Below are positions 35,601 to 50,600 of a stretch of 64,000 nt of DNA, one piece after another (the stretch's first letter is position 1; every line of letters begins with the position of its first letter). The stretch is from assembly GCA_946811185.2 (NCBI GenBank), contig OX328098.1, forward strand, positions 41,293,650 through 41,357,649, written 5' to 3'. The translations under genes and the position numbers were made by a program. Origin of the DNA: Hippopus hippopus. Its lineage: Eukaryota; Mollusca; Bivalvia; Cardiida; Cardiidae. The notes under the pieces are model-generated. The model was given only the letters and a program-made list of their open reading frames with translations, made no database searches and was not told the origin of the DNA.

Positions 35601-38600
35601 TAGAGTATGGATATTATTGATAATATCTGATAATATGTTACAGTATAGTTTCCAAAGTTGCAAAAGTTACAGAAAAGAATACATGTATTTGTATTTTGTT
35701 AATCTTTTATAAAAGCTTGCTAGGTACTGTTATTCATGATTAGTGATATCTAAAGCTTGAAAATCGGTATTACTGGTCAAAATAGTCACTTATACATTCT
35801 ATGTTTTATTGCTGTCAACTGGCAGACATATATCTTTAGCATTCCATTAAACTACTAATTTGTAAAGGACAGTTAAAAAAGGGAGTTCCTACGTGACTCA
35901 GTTATAAGGTGTAGGATTTCTATCCCATACATAGTTCAAACAACTACCATTTGATTTTTGATTTCAAACCATTTTAATTATTCAGTGTCAACCGATTACA
36001 GTGTTGACAGCACTTTGATTTGTTATTGTTTCTCAGCTCGCATCGCAAAAATAACATAAGAGCTAACCTCTGAATTGGGAATAATGACATAGATGGCTTT
36101 TGAAAACATTGTGGGAAAAGGAGAATATACTGCTAACCAACATTTTCTCCTTTTCTACCGATGTTTTGTGCCCTGTCAGACCATTGAAATCAGCTATTTG
36201 AGCTGCATTTTATTTGTTGTCTGCAAATACTTTAGATTTGGACAATTCCAAAATTTTTGTAGGATGGTAAAGAGTTAACCCTTTATCAGATGACAATTTT
36301 TCAGATAATTCCATATCAAAGGACTTGGAGACAACATAATGATACCGAGGGAAATATATTTAGCAATTTTCTGTTTCACAACTTAATATTTTGCACTTAT
36401 CTAGATTGTACATACAACTAAATTTTTTTTACATCAATATTTAATGTAAGGTATTTGCTATGAAAATTTCATTGACATGGTTTTCCATGACGCACAAATC
36501 CTGCATCATTGACGTGATTTTAACTCAAATGACCCCCAAAATAAATGACAGTGCATCATCAGTGACGCAACTTTCCAAAATCTAAATCATCTAGGAAAGT
36601 GAATAAAGCGTCATAAATCCAAATCTGTTCTTGCTTCAATATCAGACGAACACCAAACTTTTTTTAACTACAGGATTTATTTTAGATAAAAGTGGTTTTC
36701 CGGCAATTTTTTTTTTATAAAATAAGACTGGTTTACGCAGTATTGCCGTAAAGTACATAGGACATGTGTCGTAAATACGGGCCCAGTCAAAGTCTTGGTT
36801 GGGTTTTCTGTATTTCATAGCTTATTTTACGCGACTTCTGGTAGATAAAATTACACATTACCAGTCTGTGCTGTTCGCGGAAAATAATGTCACGACGAAG
36901 TAAACTGTAGCATTCATTTTATCATCTGCTTCCTACAGCTGCTGATCAAGCCACGTCAAGCAGCAATTCGGACGAGAATGTTTCGACTGTCAAAAAGTGA
37001 AATCGAGCTTTCTGTCAGAAATGACTTACAGACTTTACTTTCTTGGAGTTTAAAGGTGACATGCATTGTAATCTGTGCTTGACGACAAAGAGACCCATTT
37101 ATTATGACCCCCTAAGTTAAAGAAATGACCCTCAACTAATGAGGCAAGGGTCAAAATGACCCCCAATTTATAAAGCTGAGGGAAAACCCTGCATTGAAAA
37201 CCAAATTATGACATAAGTACCAGCTGCAAAGCCTCAATCAACAAGGGGGTATCACACAAAAAAAATCACACCAAGGATCAGTATCTGGTATAGGTTATAT
37301 CCACCATTTAAGCCCACAACAGCACTATAGGGCCTCCTCAAGCTTGAAATTAGTCGACAAACAACTTCCATGGGTATGCTTTTCCACTCCTCATGCAGAG
37401 CACATTAAATTTTGACATTGCTAACTTATTGACACTATTCCCCCCTCTAATTTTCCTTCAAAGATGGTCCCAGAGTTGTAAAACTGGAGAAATATTTGTT
37501 GATCTGACTGGCTAGCCTAGAAAATTTACGTTTTATGCCTACAGACAGTTGTTTGTGTTACGCACAACATTAGGTTCTGCGTTATCCTGCTGGAAAATGG
37601 TGGCATGCCCTTGACGTAAGAACGGTCTACAGTTGGCCTTCAATTTTTTTTTCAAACAAGCACAGCTTTTAAGTTTCCTTGAACAGTCACTAAGTCAGTT
37701 TTAACACACTTCGAAATTCCACCCAAACCTTAACACTACTGTCTCCAGAACGCTCACGCTGAATGCAGTTAGCGAGATCTGTCCTTTTTCCATCTCTCCT
37801 CTAAACACATAGTCTTCCATCTGCAAATTTCAAGTTGCAAGAGGATTAGTCCATTAACACAACTTGATTCCCTGTCGTCTTGTCCATGGACTATGTGCCC
37901 TTGTCCAATCTAATCTAGTCAGCCTGTGGTCTCATGTCAAAGGAACACCTATGTACTGACTACATTCAAGTAACCTGCACTCACACGAAATTATGAGTGA
38001 CATCCTGAAGCTCCATGCCTCCAGTAAGCATGCCGATTGCCACATTATTCAAGTACCCTCCCAAGGCGAGTATTGAACCCTGGACCTCCAGGTCCCAAGG
38101 CGAACGCTCTACCACATTGCTACAAAAGCTAGCTCTAGAGCAAAGCAGTAAGTGTCCCCTTATACAAACACAAGCTATACATTTATATCTATCTGAGTGA
38201 TAGACTAGTATGCTACATTCTGATCTAATGTTAATTCACAATATTTTTCGACCTTGAAACTTCTACAATTTTTCAACACTTTCTTTGTTCATGGATGTGT
38301 AACACTAAAATAAAGTGAGTACTGATGACTTTGACTGAACATGCACATGGGTGCACATATGTGGCATGAGTACAGCAGAATCACGCCAAGAACTCATGTT
38401 AGTCAAAAAGGCTTGGAAAAAAATACAAAATGAGTGAGTTGGGGTATCAGTATGGATGTATAATACAGTAAGTTTACAGTCCAGAGTTTGAAAAATAAAG
38501 TGGGCCTACAAAATTACTAAATGTGTTTCCCTCAGTATATTAAATGCCGCCCAAAATAACTGGATTTGCTATTGAAAGGATAGAAAACATTGTGGGAAAA

Positions 38601-41600
38601 GGAGAAAATGCCGGTCTAGTTTACACTATCTTTTCAACAGTTTAAGCCAATCAGATGGCTAGTCTTAAATTTTAAAAATGAATTTGAGCCATGCTCTGTG
38701 AAAAGGGAGCTTAAGAATAAACATGTCTTCAAAAAGTATTGACCAGGTTCAGCCTGCATGGACTGTGCAGGCTAACCTGTTTTGAACCATTTTGCTTTTG
38801 GTAAATTTCCTGCATGTCCAAGGATTTTTCTGGCTCGGGATTCAGCCAGTTGTTAAACAAAGTGGATTTTATGGATCCATAGTTATGTGATGACTTGCTT
38901 GGTATAATGGATCACAGATATGCATTAAACCCCTACTTGCCAGAACATGGCTCATTGTATGTTTGGATCCACCCACATTTTCTTTCATGAAGCCGAGATA
39001 AACCATTCTTATTGAATTTTTTACACTGTTCTTTTTTGTTTCATATTTCAGAGCACTACAGTTTTTACTTACACTGAGATGGAATGTCCGCAAGTATTCC
39101 AAATCAGGGCGTTCAATCCCCAAACTGTTTCAGGAAACTGCTGCAAAGTTTCCCACAAAAACCTGTTTTATATATGAAGGGAAGAAATGGACTTTCCAGG
39201 TAAATTTATTTTCATTTACTCATGTATAAAAAGTGATAAAGCTATGCAGGGTATCTTACATGGCAGTTTATGGATTAACAATTTTTGTTCAGTTGTTTTA
39301 GAATGCCTGATTTCCCGTGATAAGCAACTTTTACTTTTTTCTCATATTTGTACCCAGCGCTGCGCAAATACAACTTTTCATGCATACTCAGATGACAGGT
39401 TTGAAAAACTTAGTTAGAAATGGAATAAAGCCCCTTTTTCCCACGATGGGCGCACTGTTGCAATAGAGCAATTTACTTTTCAACAAATGTTTGTCCCTTT
39501 TGTAATCATTTATCTATTAAATGTTTTTGCCTTGAGGGTTAAACTCTAATCATGCTGCTTATCCACGAGGTATCATGTAAAGGTTGTTCCCTGCAGGATT
39601 TTTAGCTCAGCTGTTTTTATAGTAAATCTTAGGTATTGCCATAGCTCTGTCTGTTGTTTTCAATATTGTATATGTGTCATTATATCTGTGTCATTATGTA
39701 AGTCATTACTTCAAACTTGTGCTATTCATTGATTGTCAAAAGGGGAAGCCATACAGCAATGGCAGGTAACCTTAAATTTTCTTTACACAGTTATGCCCCA
39801 TTTTTACTTAGAGTTTTGACTGGAAAAAGCAGGAATGGCACATGTATGTGGTGCTCTTGATTCAGGAGGAGAAAAGTGTACTCTTTACAAATTAACAAAA
39901 TTTTAGACTTACTAGAGTTGAATTATTGCAGGCAACTACTGAAATATGGCTCAAACAGTGAGATTTGTCTGTAAAGGGGTAGGAAATATTGTGGAAAAAA
40001 GAGAAAATGCTGGTTGCAAGCATTTTCTCCTTTTTACCACAATTTTTACAAAAGCTGTCTCTGTCAGGGTTGTTAAAACACAGAATTATTTAGTACAGGG
40101 CTCTTTTATGAAGTAAGAAATAAGTTTGACAAGCTTTTGTGACAATTTTTTCCCTTCTTTTTTTGTCCAGGAAGTTGATCAATACTCTAATGCAATTGCT
40201 AATTATTTCTACGAGTCTGGCATTAGAAAGGGGAATGTTGTTGCCTTGGTGATGGAGAACCGCCCAGACCTGGTGTTTTTCTGGCTGGGTCTGGGAAAGA
40301 TTGGAGCTGTAGGTGCATTGATCAATTACAATTTACGAGAGAAAGCCCTTCTTCATTGTATCCTGGCAGGAGAGGCTCATGGGATAGTTTTTACAGAGGA
40401 AATGTCACAAGGTATTCTTTTATATGACCATAGGGATTTATGTTACGCCCCTGGTTGTCTGACCATCTGTCTTTCTGTCCTTTCATCTGTCAGCTCTTTA
40501 TCTCCTGAACCCATAGTCTGACATTGAAAATATTTCAGACATGTCTACATGTTGTGAGCAAAGGTTACAGATACTAGGCTGCAATGTCAAGGTCACAGCA
40601 GAAATTTGAAGTTGACATGCTCTTGATGGCTTACTTTGTAGATATAATTGTTGCCCTGGTTTGTTGTGCTCCTGTTATACTAAGTCTTTACCAGACATCA
40701 AAATTTTACTCTTGTCCAAATTGAAGGCATTTGCAGGTAACAACTTGTATGTGTCTCAAATGATTGGATTTAACTTCGAAAGTATAGAAAATTTTATTGG
40801 AGAAAGGAAAAAATACTGGTTACCAGCATTTTTTACATTTTTAACAATGTTTTTAAATGCTTTTTTCTTTTTGGTCATTAAGACATGAGATTGTTTGATA
40901 AAGGCATGCAGGAAAAGTCTTTTTGTTCAGGGTTATTATATAACATATTATATATTACAAAGATGGGATTGTTTGATAAAGCCATGCAAGAAAAAGGTAG
41001 CAAAGGAGAAAAAGATCATGTAACGATGTTAACTCTTTACGACACGACAAAATTGTTAACTTATCCAGTTTGCAGACAAGAAATTACATGTAGCTAAAAT
41101 TTTGCAATTTGTCTATTATAGAAAATGCTTGTTACCAGCATTTTCTCCTTTTCCCAGTGTTTTCAAAAGTCCTCTCTGTCAGGATCATGTGGTAAAGGGT
41201 TTAGAGTAGTCAGTATTAGGTGGGAGTGATTTGATCCTTTATCAGACAACAAAATTCTAGAGGCCCTCAAAAGCATTTGCAAATTACAAATCTGATTTGG
41301 CTCAAATTACGGGATTTGGGTAGAAAACATTGTGGGAAATGGAGAAAATTCTGCTTACCAGTATTTTTAGCTCACCTGAGCACAAAGTGCTCAGGGTGAG
41401 CTTTTGTGATCATGCTGTGTCTGTCGTCCGGCGTTCGTCATCCGTCGTCAACTTTTAGCTTGTGTACGCTCTACAGGCCATATTTTCAATCCGATACTTA
41501 TGAAACTTGGTCAGAATGTTTGTCTTGATGATATCTCAGATGAGTTTGAAAATGGGTCATGTCAGGTCAAAAACTAGGTCACTAGGTCAAATCTTAGAAA

Positions 41601-44600
41601 AACCTTGTGTACGCTCTAGAGACCACATTTTTAGTCCAATGCTCTTGAAGGTTGGTCAGAGTGTTTGTCTTGATGATATCTTAGACGAATTTGAAAATGG
41701 GTCATGTCGGGTCAAAAATCAGGTCACTAGGTCAAATCTTAGAAAAACCTTGGGTACACTCTAGAGGCCACATTTTCAGTCCAATGCTCTTGAAACTTGG
41801 TCAGAATATTTGTCTTGATGATATCTCGGACGAGATTGAAAATGGGTCACATTGGGTCAAAAACTAGGTTACTAGGTCAAATCTAAGAAAAACCTCATGT
41901 ACGCTCTAGAGGCCACATTTCCAGTCCAATACTCTTGAAAATTGTTAAGAGTGTTTGTCTTGATGATATCTCGGATGAGTTTGAAAATGGGTCACATTGG
42001 GTCGAAAACTAGGTCACTAGGTAAAATCTTACAAAAACCCTTTGTACCCTCTAGAGGCCACATTTTCAGTCAAGTAGGCATGTTATCTCGAACGAGATTG
42101 AAAATGGGTAATGTTGGGTGAAAAACAAGGTCTCTGGGTCAGATCTTTGAAAAATCTTGTGTATGCTCTAAAGGCGACATTTTCAGTCATATACTCTTGG
42201 AATTGGGTCAGAGCGTATGTTTTTATAATATCTTAGATGAGTTTGAAGATGGGTCACGTTAGGTAGAAAACTAGGTCACTAGGTCAAATCTTAAAAAAAC
42301 CTGTTGTACGCTCTAGAGGCCACAATTTCATTCTAATGCTTATGAAAGTTGGTCACAATGTCTTTCTTGATGATATCTCAAATGAAATTGCAAATGGATC
42401 ACATCAGGTCGAAAATAGGTCACCGGGTAAAATCTGTATTTAAAATATCTTGTGTATGTTCAAGAGGCCATATTCTCTGTCCAATACTTATGAACATTAG
42501 CCAGAATCTTTTCCTTGATAATAAATGATATTGGAAATGGTCACATTGGGTCAGAAAGTAGGTGGCCAGGTCAAATCTTGAAAAAACCTTGTGTTCACTC
42601 TGGAGGCCACATTTAACTGTCAAATAGTCATGAAAGGTGGTCAGAATCTTTCTTTTGATAATATCTGCAACACGTTGCAAAATTGGCTATGTTGGGCTAA
42701 AAAGTAGGTCACTGAGACAAATTATAGAAAAAAGTTTTGTACACGCTAGAGGCCAAATTTTCAGTCAAATACTTATGAAAGCTTGTTAGAGTTTTTGTCG
42801 TGATATCTCGGAAGAGACTGGAAATTGGTCATGTTTGGTCAAAAGGCTCAGGTGAGGGACTTCAGGGCCATCAAGGCCCTCTTGTCATTTTCTACCAGGA
42901 TGTTTTCAAAAGGTCTCATCTCCAGGGGCGTTCAAACATGGAATTGTGTGACAAAGCCTTAAGAGTAAAGTCAATATGTAAAAACTGTGTGCAACAACAT
43001 TCTGATTGTAAGGTCTGTTTACTTATTTTTACTGTGATTTAACCCTTTACAACACAATTTAGGGAACTGACAACCCTGGTGAAAAGGGCTGTGGGAAACG
43101 GAGAAAATGCTGGCACCCAGCAAGTTCTCCTCTTCCCCTAATGTTGTCTACCCTTTTAAAGACATACATCATTGTTTGAGCCATATGAACTCTTTACCAC
43201 ACAATCCTGACTTTTAACAACCCTTAGAAAGAGCCTTTTGAAAACATTGTAGGAAAAGGAGAAAATGCTGGTAACCAGCATTTTCTCCTTTTCCAACAAT
43301 GTTTTCTACCCTTCCCAGGACAAATTTCAATTTTTGAGCCATACTTATGTTGTCGTCTGCAAATGCTTTCAATTTGGACTGGTCTACAATTTTGTCGTTT
43401 GGTAAAGAGTTAAATATGTTGTCTGCAAATGCTTTCAAGTTGAACAAGTCTTAGGTTTTGTCATCTGTTGAAGACTTGTTCAGATCAGAGTCCATATTCA
43501 CTTCATTCTTAGCCTTATTCTTGTTTTAGAAAGTAATGCAACTTCTGATTGGCTAAACAATATTGGCTTAGCCAATCAGAATTTGCATTATTTTCTTTTT
43601 AAGAAAGAATTCAGTGTTTCAACCATTTGGTTTAGCCAGTCAGAAGTTGTGTTACTTTTAAATTTAGAAAACTGAGAGTAAGACTGATAATTTCTTAAGA
43701 ATGGTTGGTGAATATGGACCTAGAAGCTCACTAAAAACTCATAAAAAGACTGGAAGTTTATCTTTTGACATACATGTATAATGATAATCACACCTTCCTT
43801 CAACTTCAGCTATAAAAGATATAGTAGCAGAGATTCCTAAAACCTGTCAGTTGTATTACACAGCCAGTGGAACCATCCCAGGTATAAATGCAGTTTGGCT
43901 GGATCCCCTACTGGTGAAGAGCCCAAGATATACACCTCCTGATCCAGGCAATAAGTTCACAGGTAAGGTACTGTTTAATCCTTACATACACGATCCCAGG
44001 TTTTAACGCCCCCTGAGAGAAGGCTATTGGAAAAATTATGAAAAAAGGAGAAAATGCTGGTAACCAGCATTTTGTCCTTTTTCCACAATGTTTTCTACCC
44101 TTTCAGAGACTTATTTAATATTTTGAGGCACATTCATATTTTTTGCTGCAAATTCTTTCATAACTAAAAATACGATGCTGGGTAAGAGTTGAGCCTTTAA
44201 TTAAGAATCAATACCTTTTTTTAATGACCTTGATAGAGAAAGCTTTGAAAAGGATTTTGGGTATTCACCACAATGTTTTCTACCTGTTCAAAGATAAATC
44301 CATAAATCCAGCAGAACACTGGTAATATATGCTTGCATGATAAGGTTACTGGCTTAATACAGGTGACCACTTAGGTAGGTTTTTACTGTATTTACAGATA
44401 AACTATTTTATGTTTATACATCTGGGACAACAGGTCTACCTAAAGCTGCCATTATTTCTAATTCAAGGTAAGTAACTTTTTGTATGTTGTATATATATTT
44501 ATTTTTTTTAAATACCCCCCCCCCCTCCTTCCTTTAATAAAATAGGGTTATATTGCTTTTGAAGATGTTGGTCCTTGGGTGGAATGTAGAATGGTTGTGT

Positions 44601-47600
44601 TGGTTTGTTTATCAAACTGGGACTGCAAACTGGGTCCATATTCACTAACCTTTCTTAAGAACTTTCGTAGTCTTATTTTCATAAATTTTCTAATCTTGAA
44701 ACTAACACAACATCTAATTGACTAAACCAAATGGTTTAGCCAGTCAGAAATTGTATTACTTTCTGACTATAAAATTAGACTTGAAATGCAATTAGGAATT
44801 GTTGGCGAATATCGACCCTGGTTTGTCTAGGTTCTTTAACTCTTATTCAGAGTTTTAACAACCCTTAGGAAATATGCTTTTGAGGATGGTTATTAGACAA
44901 AATGGAATTTTTAGGATCCATTACTATTTGATGACTTGCTTGGTATAATGCATAGCAGAGATGCATTCAACCCCCTTTTGCCAGAGCATGGCTGGTTTAT
45001 ATTTGAAATCTGGTCATGAGAATTTTTGAGTTTGTCAGTTTTCTCTGCATCAGTATGTATCTCTGTCTTTTTGTTTCATTGTCTGATTTTTTTTTAACCA
45101 TACATGTAGCCTACTTACAGATATACCATATAAAACAGCACAAGTGATACTTTGGAGCAGGAAAAGATACAGTTAGAAAAGGAGCAACTACTTATATCAA
45201 GCTCTTTTGCCCACACTGACTTTCAGAGCTGTCTTCTTAAGGGATATTTAACTCTATACCAAGGACCATAATTATGGACTTGTCCAAGTTTAAAGCATCA
45301 ATTTTTCAGTCGAACAATTAAATGCTGCTCATATTATTTAATTTATCTCTGATAGAGCAGAAAAAATTATGGGAAAAAGGAAAAAATGCTAGTTACCAAC
45401 ATTTTCACCTTTTTCAATAATGTTTCCAAAAGACTTCTTTCTCAAGGTCATTAAAACCGGGGATGATGTGGTAATGGGTAAAGTCATCTGCAACAAAGTT
45501 TTGATTGGAGTAAATGATTAATGGTAAATGAAATCATCCAATGAATATTTCAGGTTTTATTACATGTCCTATGCTGTCAATTTATTCCTACAAATAAAGA
45601 GTGAAGATGTGCTCTACAATCCTCTCCCCTTGTATCACACGGCTGGAGGTATCATCGGGGTGGGACAGGCATTTCTGAAGGGGACAACAGTAGTAGTGAA
45701 GAAGAAATTTTCTGCAAGTCGGTTCTGGGATGATTGTGTGGAGCACAACTGTACTGTAAGTGAACAAAAGATAAAAGCCCCTATAGGGACATACCAGGGT
45801 TGATTGATAAGTTTTTAGCCTCATATGTAAAGCTTTGACTTTTTGCAGACACATTGCATTTTTTTTTATTCAACTTAATCCCGTTCAGTATCTGTACACT
45901 TTTGCCACTGATATTTAAAGGCCTCAATGCCACTTTTGAAGAAGTCTTTTCTTGACCATTCAGAGAGACTTTCACTGCATTTGTGACGTCTTATCTAACA
46001 GAAAGTAGGTACCAAAAATGGCATTTTTTAATTTTGGAAATAGATAGAGATCAGGCAAAAAAGGGGGATACTCAATTAAATCGAAGCCACAATTGTTAAT
46101 GGCAGCCAAGGCATTGACAGACTTGCTCTCTTCCTGCCTCACAATGGTTTCTATCTCATCAAAGACAAATCTCATCACTTGGGCCGTATTAGCTTTGTCA
46201 TGTGCACTTACTTTCAGTTTGGAGAAGTCTAAAATTCTGTTATCTGGTAAAGTCTGATGAATGTAATTTATGTCTGATTTTGTGAGATCTTAACTCTTTA
46301 CCAACAACAAAATTTTAGACTTCTCCAAATTGAAAGCATAATGGACTACAAACTGACTATAACTGAAAAATTGAAACATGAATTGTGAAAGGTAGAAAAC
46401 ATTGTAGGAAAAGGAGAAAATGCTGGTTACCAGCAATTTTCTCCTTGTTCCACATTGTTTTCAAAACACTTCTTCTTTAGGGTTGTCAAAACTTGAAATT
46501 GTGTGATGAAGGGTTAAAGTTAGGAAGTTTCTCCAGTTATACAACTTAAGATTAAATGGTCAGCTGATTTGTGTGTAGCAAAATGTTTTTATAAGCACTG
46601 ACAGTAGTCTTGTCTCTCATTAGGCTGGACAGTACATAGGAGAGATTTGTCGTTACTTGATGGCCCAACCTTTCCGCCCATCTGAGAATCAACACAAGGT
46701 TAGAGTGATGTTTGGAAATGGTCTTCAGCCAGCGCTTTGGCGTGATTTCCAAAAACGTTTTGGAGTTGGAATTATGGGAGAGTTTTATGGGGCAACTGAA
46801 GGGAATTGTAATATTAGTGAGTACATGTATATTGCTAAAATTTCAGATGTTTTTCTAATGTGAGCTGTTCAACCTTTTACCTAACACACAGATTTGTAGA
46901 CTTTTCCAAAATGAAAGCATTTTGCTTTCAAAATACAAAATAAGTGACTCAAAAATTGAAATTTTTTGTTGAAAGGACAGAAAACAATGTGGAGAAAGGA
47001 GAAAATGAATCTTTGAAAGGATAAAAAGCATTTTGGGAAAATGAGTAAATGCTGGTTACCAGCATTTTCTCTCTTTCCCACAATGTTTTCAAAAGCCTTC
47101 ATCCTGAGGGTCATTAAAAGTCAGGATTGTGTGGTAAAGGGCTAACACACTGTCCCCTGGTTAGAATTTGAAGCAGATGATTTTGAAAATATGAAGGGAA
47201 TATTTGTTTGAGCCCAACTTGACCAACATTGTTTCTGAGGATATTGGTATGGCAAGGGTATTTATTTCTCTGATCACTGGAAACAGTATTAACCCTTTAC
47301 CACACATACCCAACTTTTTACCAATCTGCTGGAGAAGATATTTTAATCAGTGTGGGAGAAGTAGAAAATGCAGCTAATAATGCTGGGTCTATCCTTTAAA
47401 AGACAAATCCCATCATTTTAGAAACAGTTAATTATACCCCCACAAATGAAGCCGGGGGGGGGGGGGGGGGAGGGTTATACTGGAGTCACCTTGTCTTGTC
47501 TGTCCATCCGTCTGTTCCGTCTGTGTGTCACGAAAAGCTTGTCTGGGGCATAATTTCCAAAGTATAAAAGCTAGTGACTCCAAACTTCATATACAGATAG

Positions 47601-50600
47601 GTCACTTTAAAGAGAAGTGCAGTGTACAAGAACCATAACTCTGTCTTCATTATATTCAGAGTTAATGTCCCTTGCAAATTTTTAACTTTAGATTTTTGTC
47701 TGGAGAATAACTTCGAAAGTATAGAAGCTAGTAACTTCAAACTTCAAACACAGATAGATCACATTAAGGAGAAGTGCTATGTACAAGAACCATAACTCTA
47801 TTCCAACTATTTTTGGGATTATTGCCCTTTGTAAATTTTAACTTTAGATTTTTGTCGGGGGCATAACTTCCAAAGTAAAAAAGCTAGTAACTTCAAACTT
47901 CATATACAGATAGGCCACATTAACAAGAAGTGCACTGTAAAAGAACCATAACTCTATTCCCACTATTTTTAGAGTTATTGCCCTTTGTAAATTTTAACTT
48001 TGGATTTTTATCTAGGGCATAACTTGCAAAGTACAAAAGATAGTAACTTCAAACTTCATATACAATTAGATCACCATAAACCAAAGTGCACTGTGCAAGA
48101 ACCCTAACTCTGTTCCAACTATTTTTAGAGTTGTTTCCCTTCGTAAATTTTAACTGTGGATTTTTGTCTGGAGCATAACTTCCCAAGTATAAAAGCTAGT
48201 AACTTCAAACCTCATATACAGATAGACCACATTAACAAAAAGTGCATTGTACAAAAACCATAACTCTATTCGTACTATATTTAGAGTTATTGCCCTTTGT
48301 AAATTTTAATTGGATTTTTATCTGGGGCATAACTTGCAAAGTACATTAACGAGAAGCGCAATGTACAAAAACCATAACTCTATTCATACTGTATTTAGAG
48401 TTATTGCCCTTTGTAAATTTTAACTGGATTTTTATCTGGGGCATAACTTGCAAAGTACAAAGCTAGTAACTTCAAACTTCATAAATTTTATTGGCTTGAA
48501 ACTTTTGTTACAATGTAATGATTTTTCACCCAGTTAAGGCACTTTGATGATATTTTTTCTATTAAATGACACCTATTCTGTGACAAGGCGCTGTGTGGGG
48601 GTATGCGTCACTTTTGTGACAGTTCTAGTTTGTCATCTGCAGTGCTTTCAGTTTGGACAAGTCTGAAATTTTTTTATTTCACCATGAATCAAACTTTTTG
48701 CATTTTGATTTAGAGTCCATACTCTGTTTAGATATTCTTGCTTAAACTGTCTTGAAATTACTATATTTATTGTTACAGTGTATTAATATCTTTTTTTTCA
48801 TTCTGACCCAAAAGGCACATTTTTTTTTTTAGCTCAGCTGTTTTTCAAAGAAAACATGGAGGCATTATCATAGCCCTATCGTTGTCTGCATTATCAACAT
48901 GCAAAAACTCTGAAATTTTATAATATCTCTATCATTACTAGTGATATTTACTTTAAATTTAGACTGGTTGTTAACTATCAAAAAGGGAACGCATACAACA
49001 GGGGAAGGTAACCATCAAAATAATTATTTTGACACAGTTATACCCTGTTTTCAATCTAGAAATTTCCTTAAAAGCAACTTCAGCCGAGTATTCGCATCCT
49101 CATGTGGTGATCTTGTTTTTATATTTCTCCATTCTGACCAAAATGACCAAAAATACAATTTTGTTGTTTTTTTATGTTCTGCCTCACTAAATAAATTTTA
49201 GTATTGTCGATGTTTATACCGTATTATATAAGTCCCAAAAGTCGTATGTGAGGATTGGACAATGAAATAAGGAAATTTTTTTTGTCAACTTTTCTTTGCT
49301 ACATGTTTTATTTTCTTCCGTTTCTTTAAAAAAGAGAAGAAAAAAGGCAGTACTTGCTTCTTCTGAACACTATGCTGATATACAGCAATTAAAAACCAGA
49401 ATACTGTTATTTTCTCCTCTGTTTTTTTTTTTTTTTTCTTTTCAGTAAATTACAACAATACAGTTGGTGCATGTGGCTTCACCTCCATGATTGCACCATT
49501 TTTGTACCCAGTGACTTTGATCAAAGTTGACAGTGGTAACAGCATCGTTAGAGATTCTAATGGAGTTTGTGTCAGAGCCAAGCCAGGTAGGGGTCTATAC
49601 AAAAAAATGACAAAATTTTCAGACTTGTCCAAGTTGAAAGCATTTGCATATAACAATTTGAATTTTGCTCAAAGAGTGGGGTATGTCTTTGAAAAGGTAA
49701 AAAACATTGTGGAAAAAAGATTTAAATGCTGAAACCAGCATTTTCTCATTTTCCCACAATTTCTTTAAAGAATCCCTCCCATGGGTCTTTAAAACACAGG
49801 ATTGTTGAGTGAAGGGTAAACCCTTTCCCTAACAACCAATGTTGAAATTGAGAGCATCTGCAAAAAAAATAGTTTCAAAATTGAATCATGTGATTAGAAA
49901 TTCTCTGATGGGATTAAAAATACTGTGGAAGAAGGAAAAAATTGCTTGCTACATACAATTTATCCTTTTTCTAAAATGTTTTCAGAAGGCTTCCACTATA
50001 GCTACATTAGAACTTTGGATTGTTTGTTAAGCTTTTACCATGCAATCCATGTTTTAATGAGGAAAAAGGAATTTGAAAGCCTTGTGAAAATTGTAGAAAT
50101 GTTGGTAATCAGTATTTTGCCCTTCTCTCATTTCTTTAGGCCTTTCAAAAGCAATATTTCCAGTATTAGAGCCACTTTCAATTTGTCCATCTGCAAATGC
50201 TTTTAAATATGGGACAGTCTAAAGTTTGTAATTTGGTGACGAGTAAATGTAACTTTTGGGGGATAAGTGTTCCTATCATAAAGAATGGAAAAGGTAATGC
50301 AGAAGATAGTATATAAAAGGGACAAACATGATTATATGCATGGAAAGAGGGGAAAAAAATCATAAAGATAACAGAGAATGAATTTCTGAGTCTAGAGAAA
50401 ATTGCAAAATATCAATGAGATAGGTGGAAAATTGCTTATTTTTAACAATTTATCAAACCTTTTTCAAACCTTTTTTCAGAACTGACGAAATTATGTACTA
50501 CAGTATACTCTTAACTCTTTACCAAACAAAATCTGTCTGAATCTGAAGCATTTGCAATATGTCTCAAAAACTGGAATCTTTCTTTTGAAGTGTAGAAAAT

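Noticed and set aside
43214..43447. Many ORFs on both strands with a recurring [28 protein letters not shown] peptide (for example 62113-62343, 43214-43447, 8961-9158, 50491-50685, 63608-63883)
   Set aside because: They are chance readings through the MITE-A stem and shoulders; frames break differently in each copy, and the peptide arises from both orientations of a palindrome.
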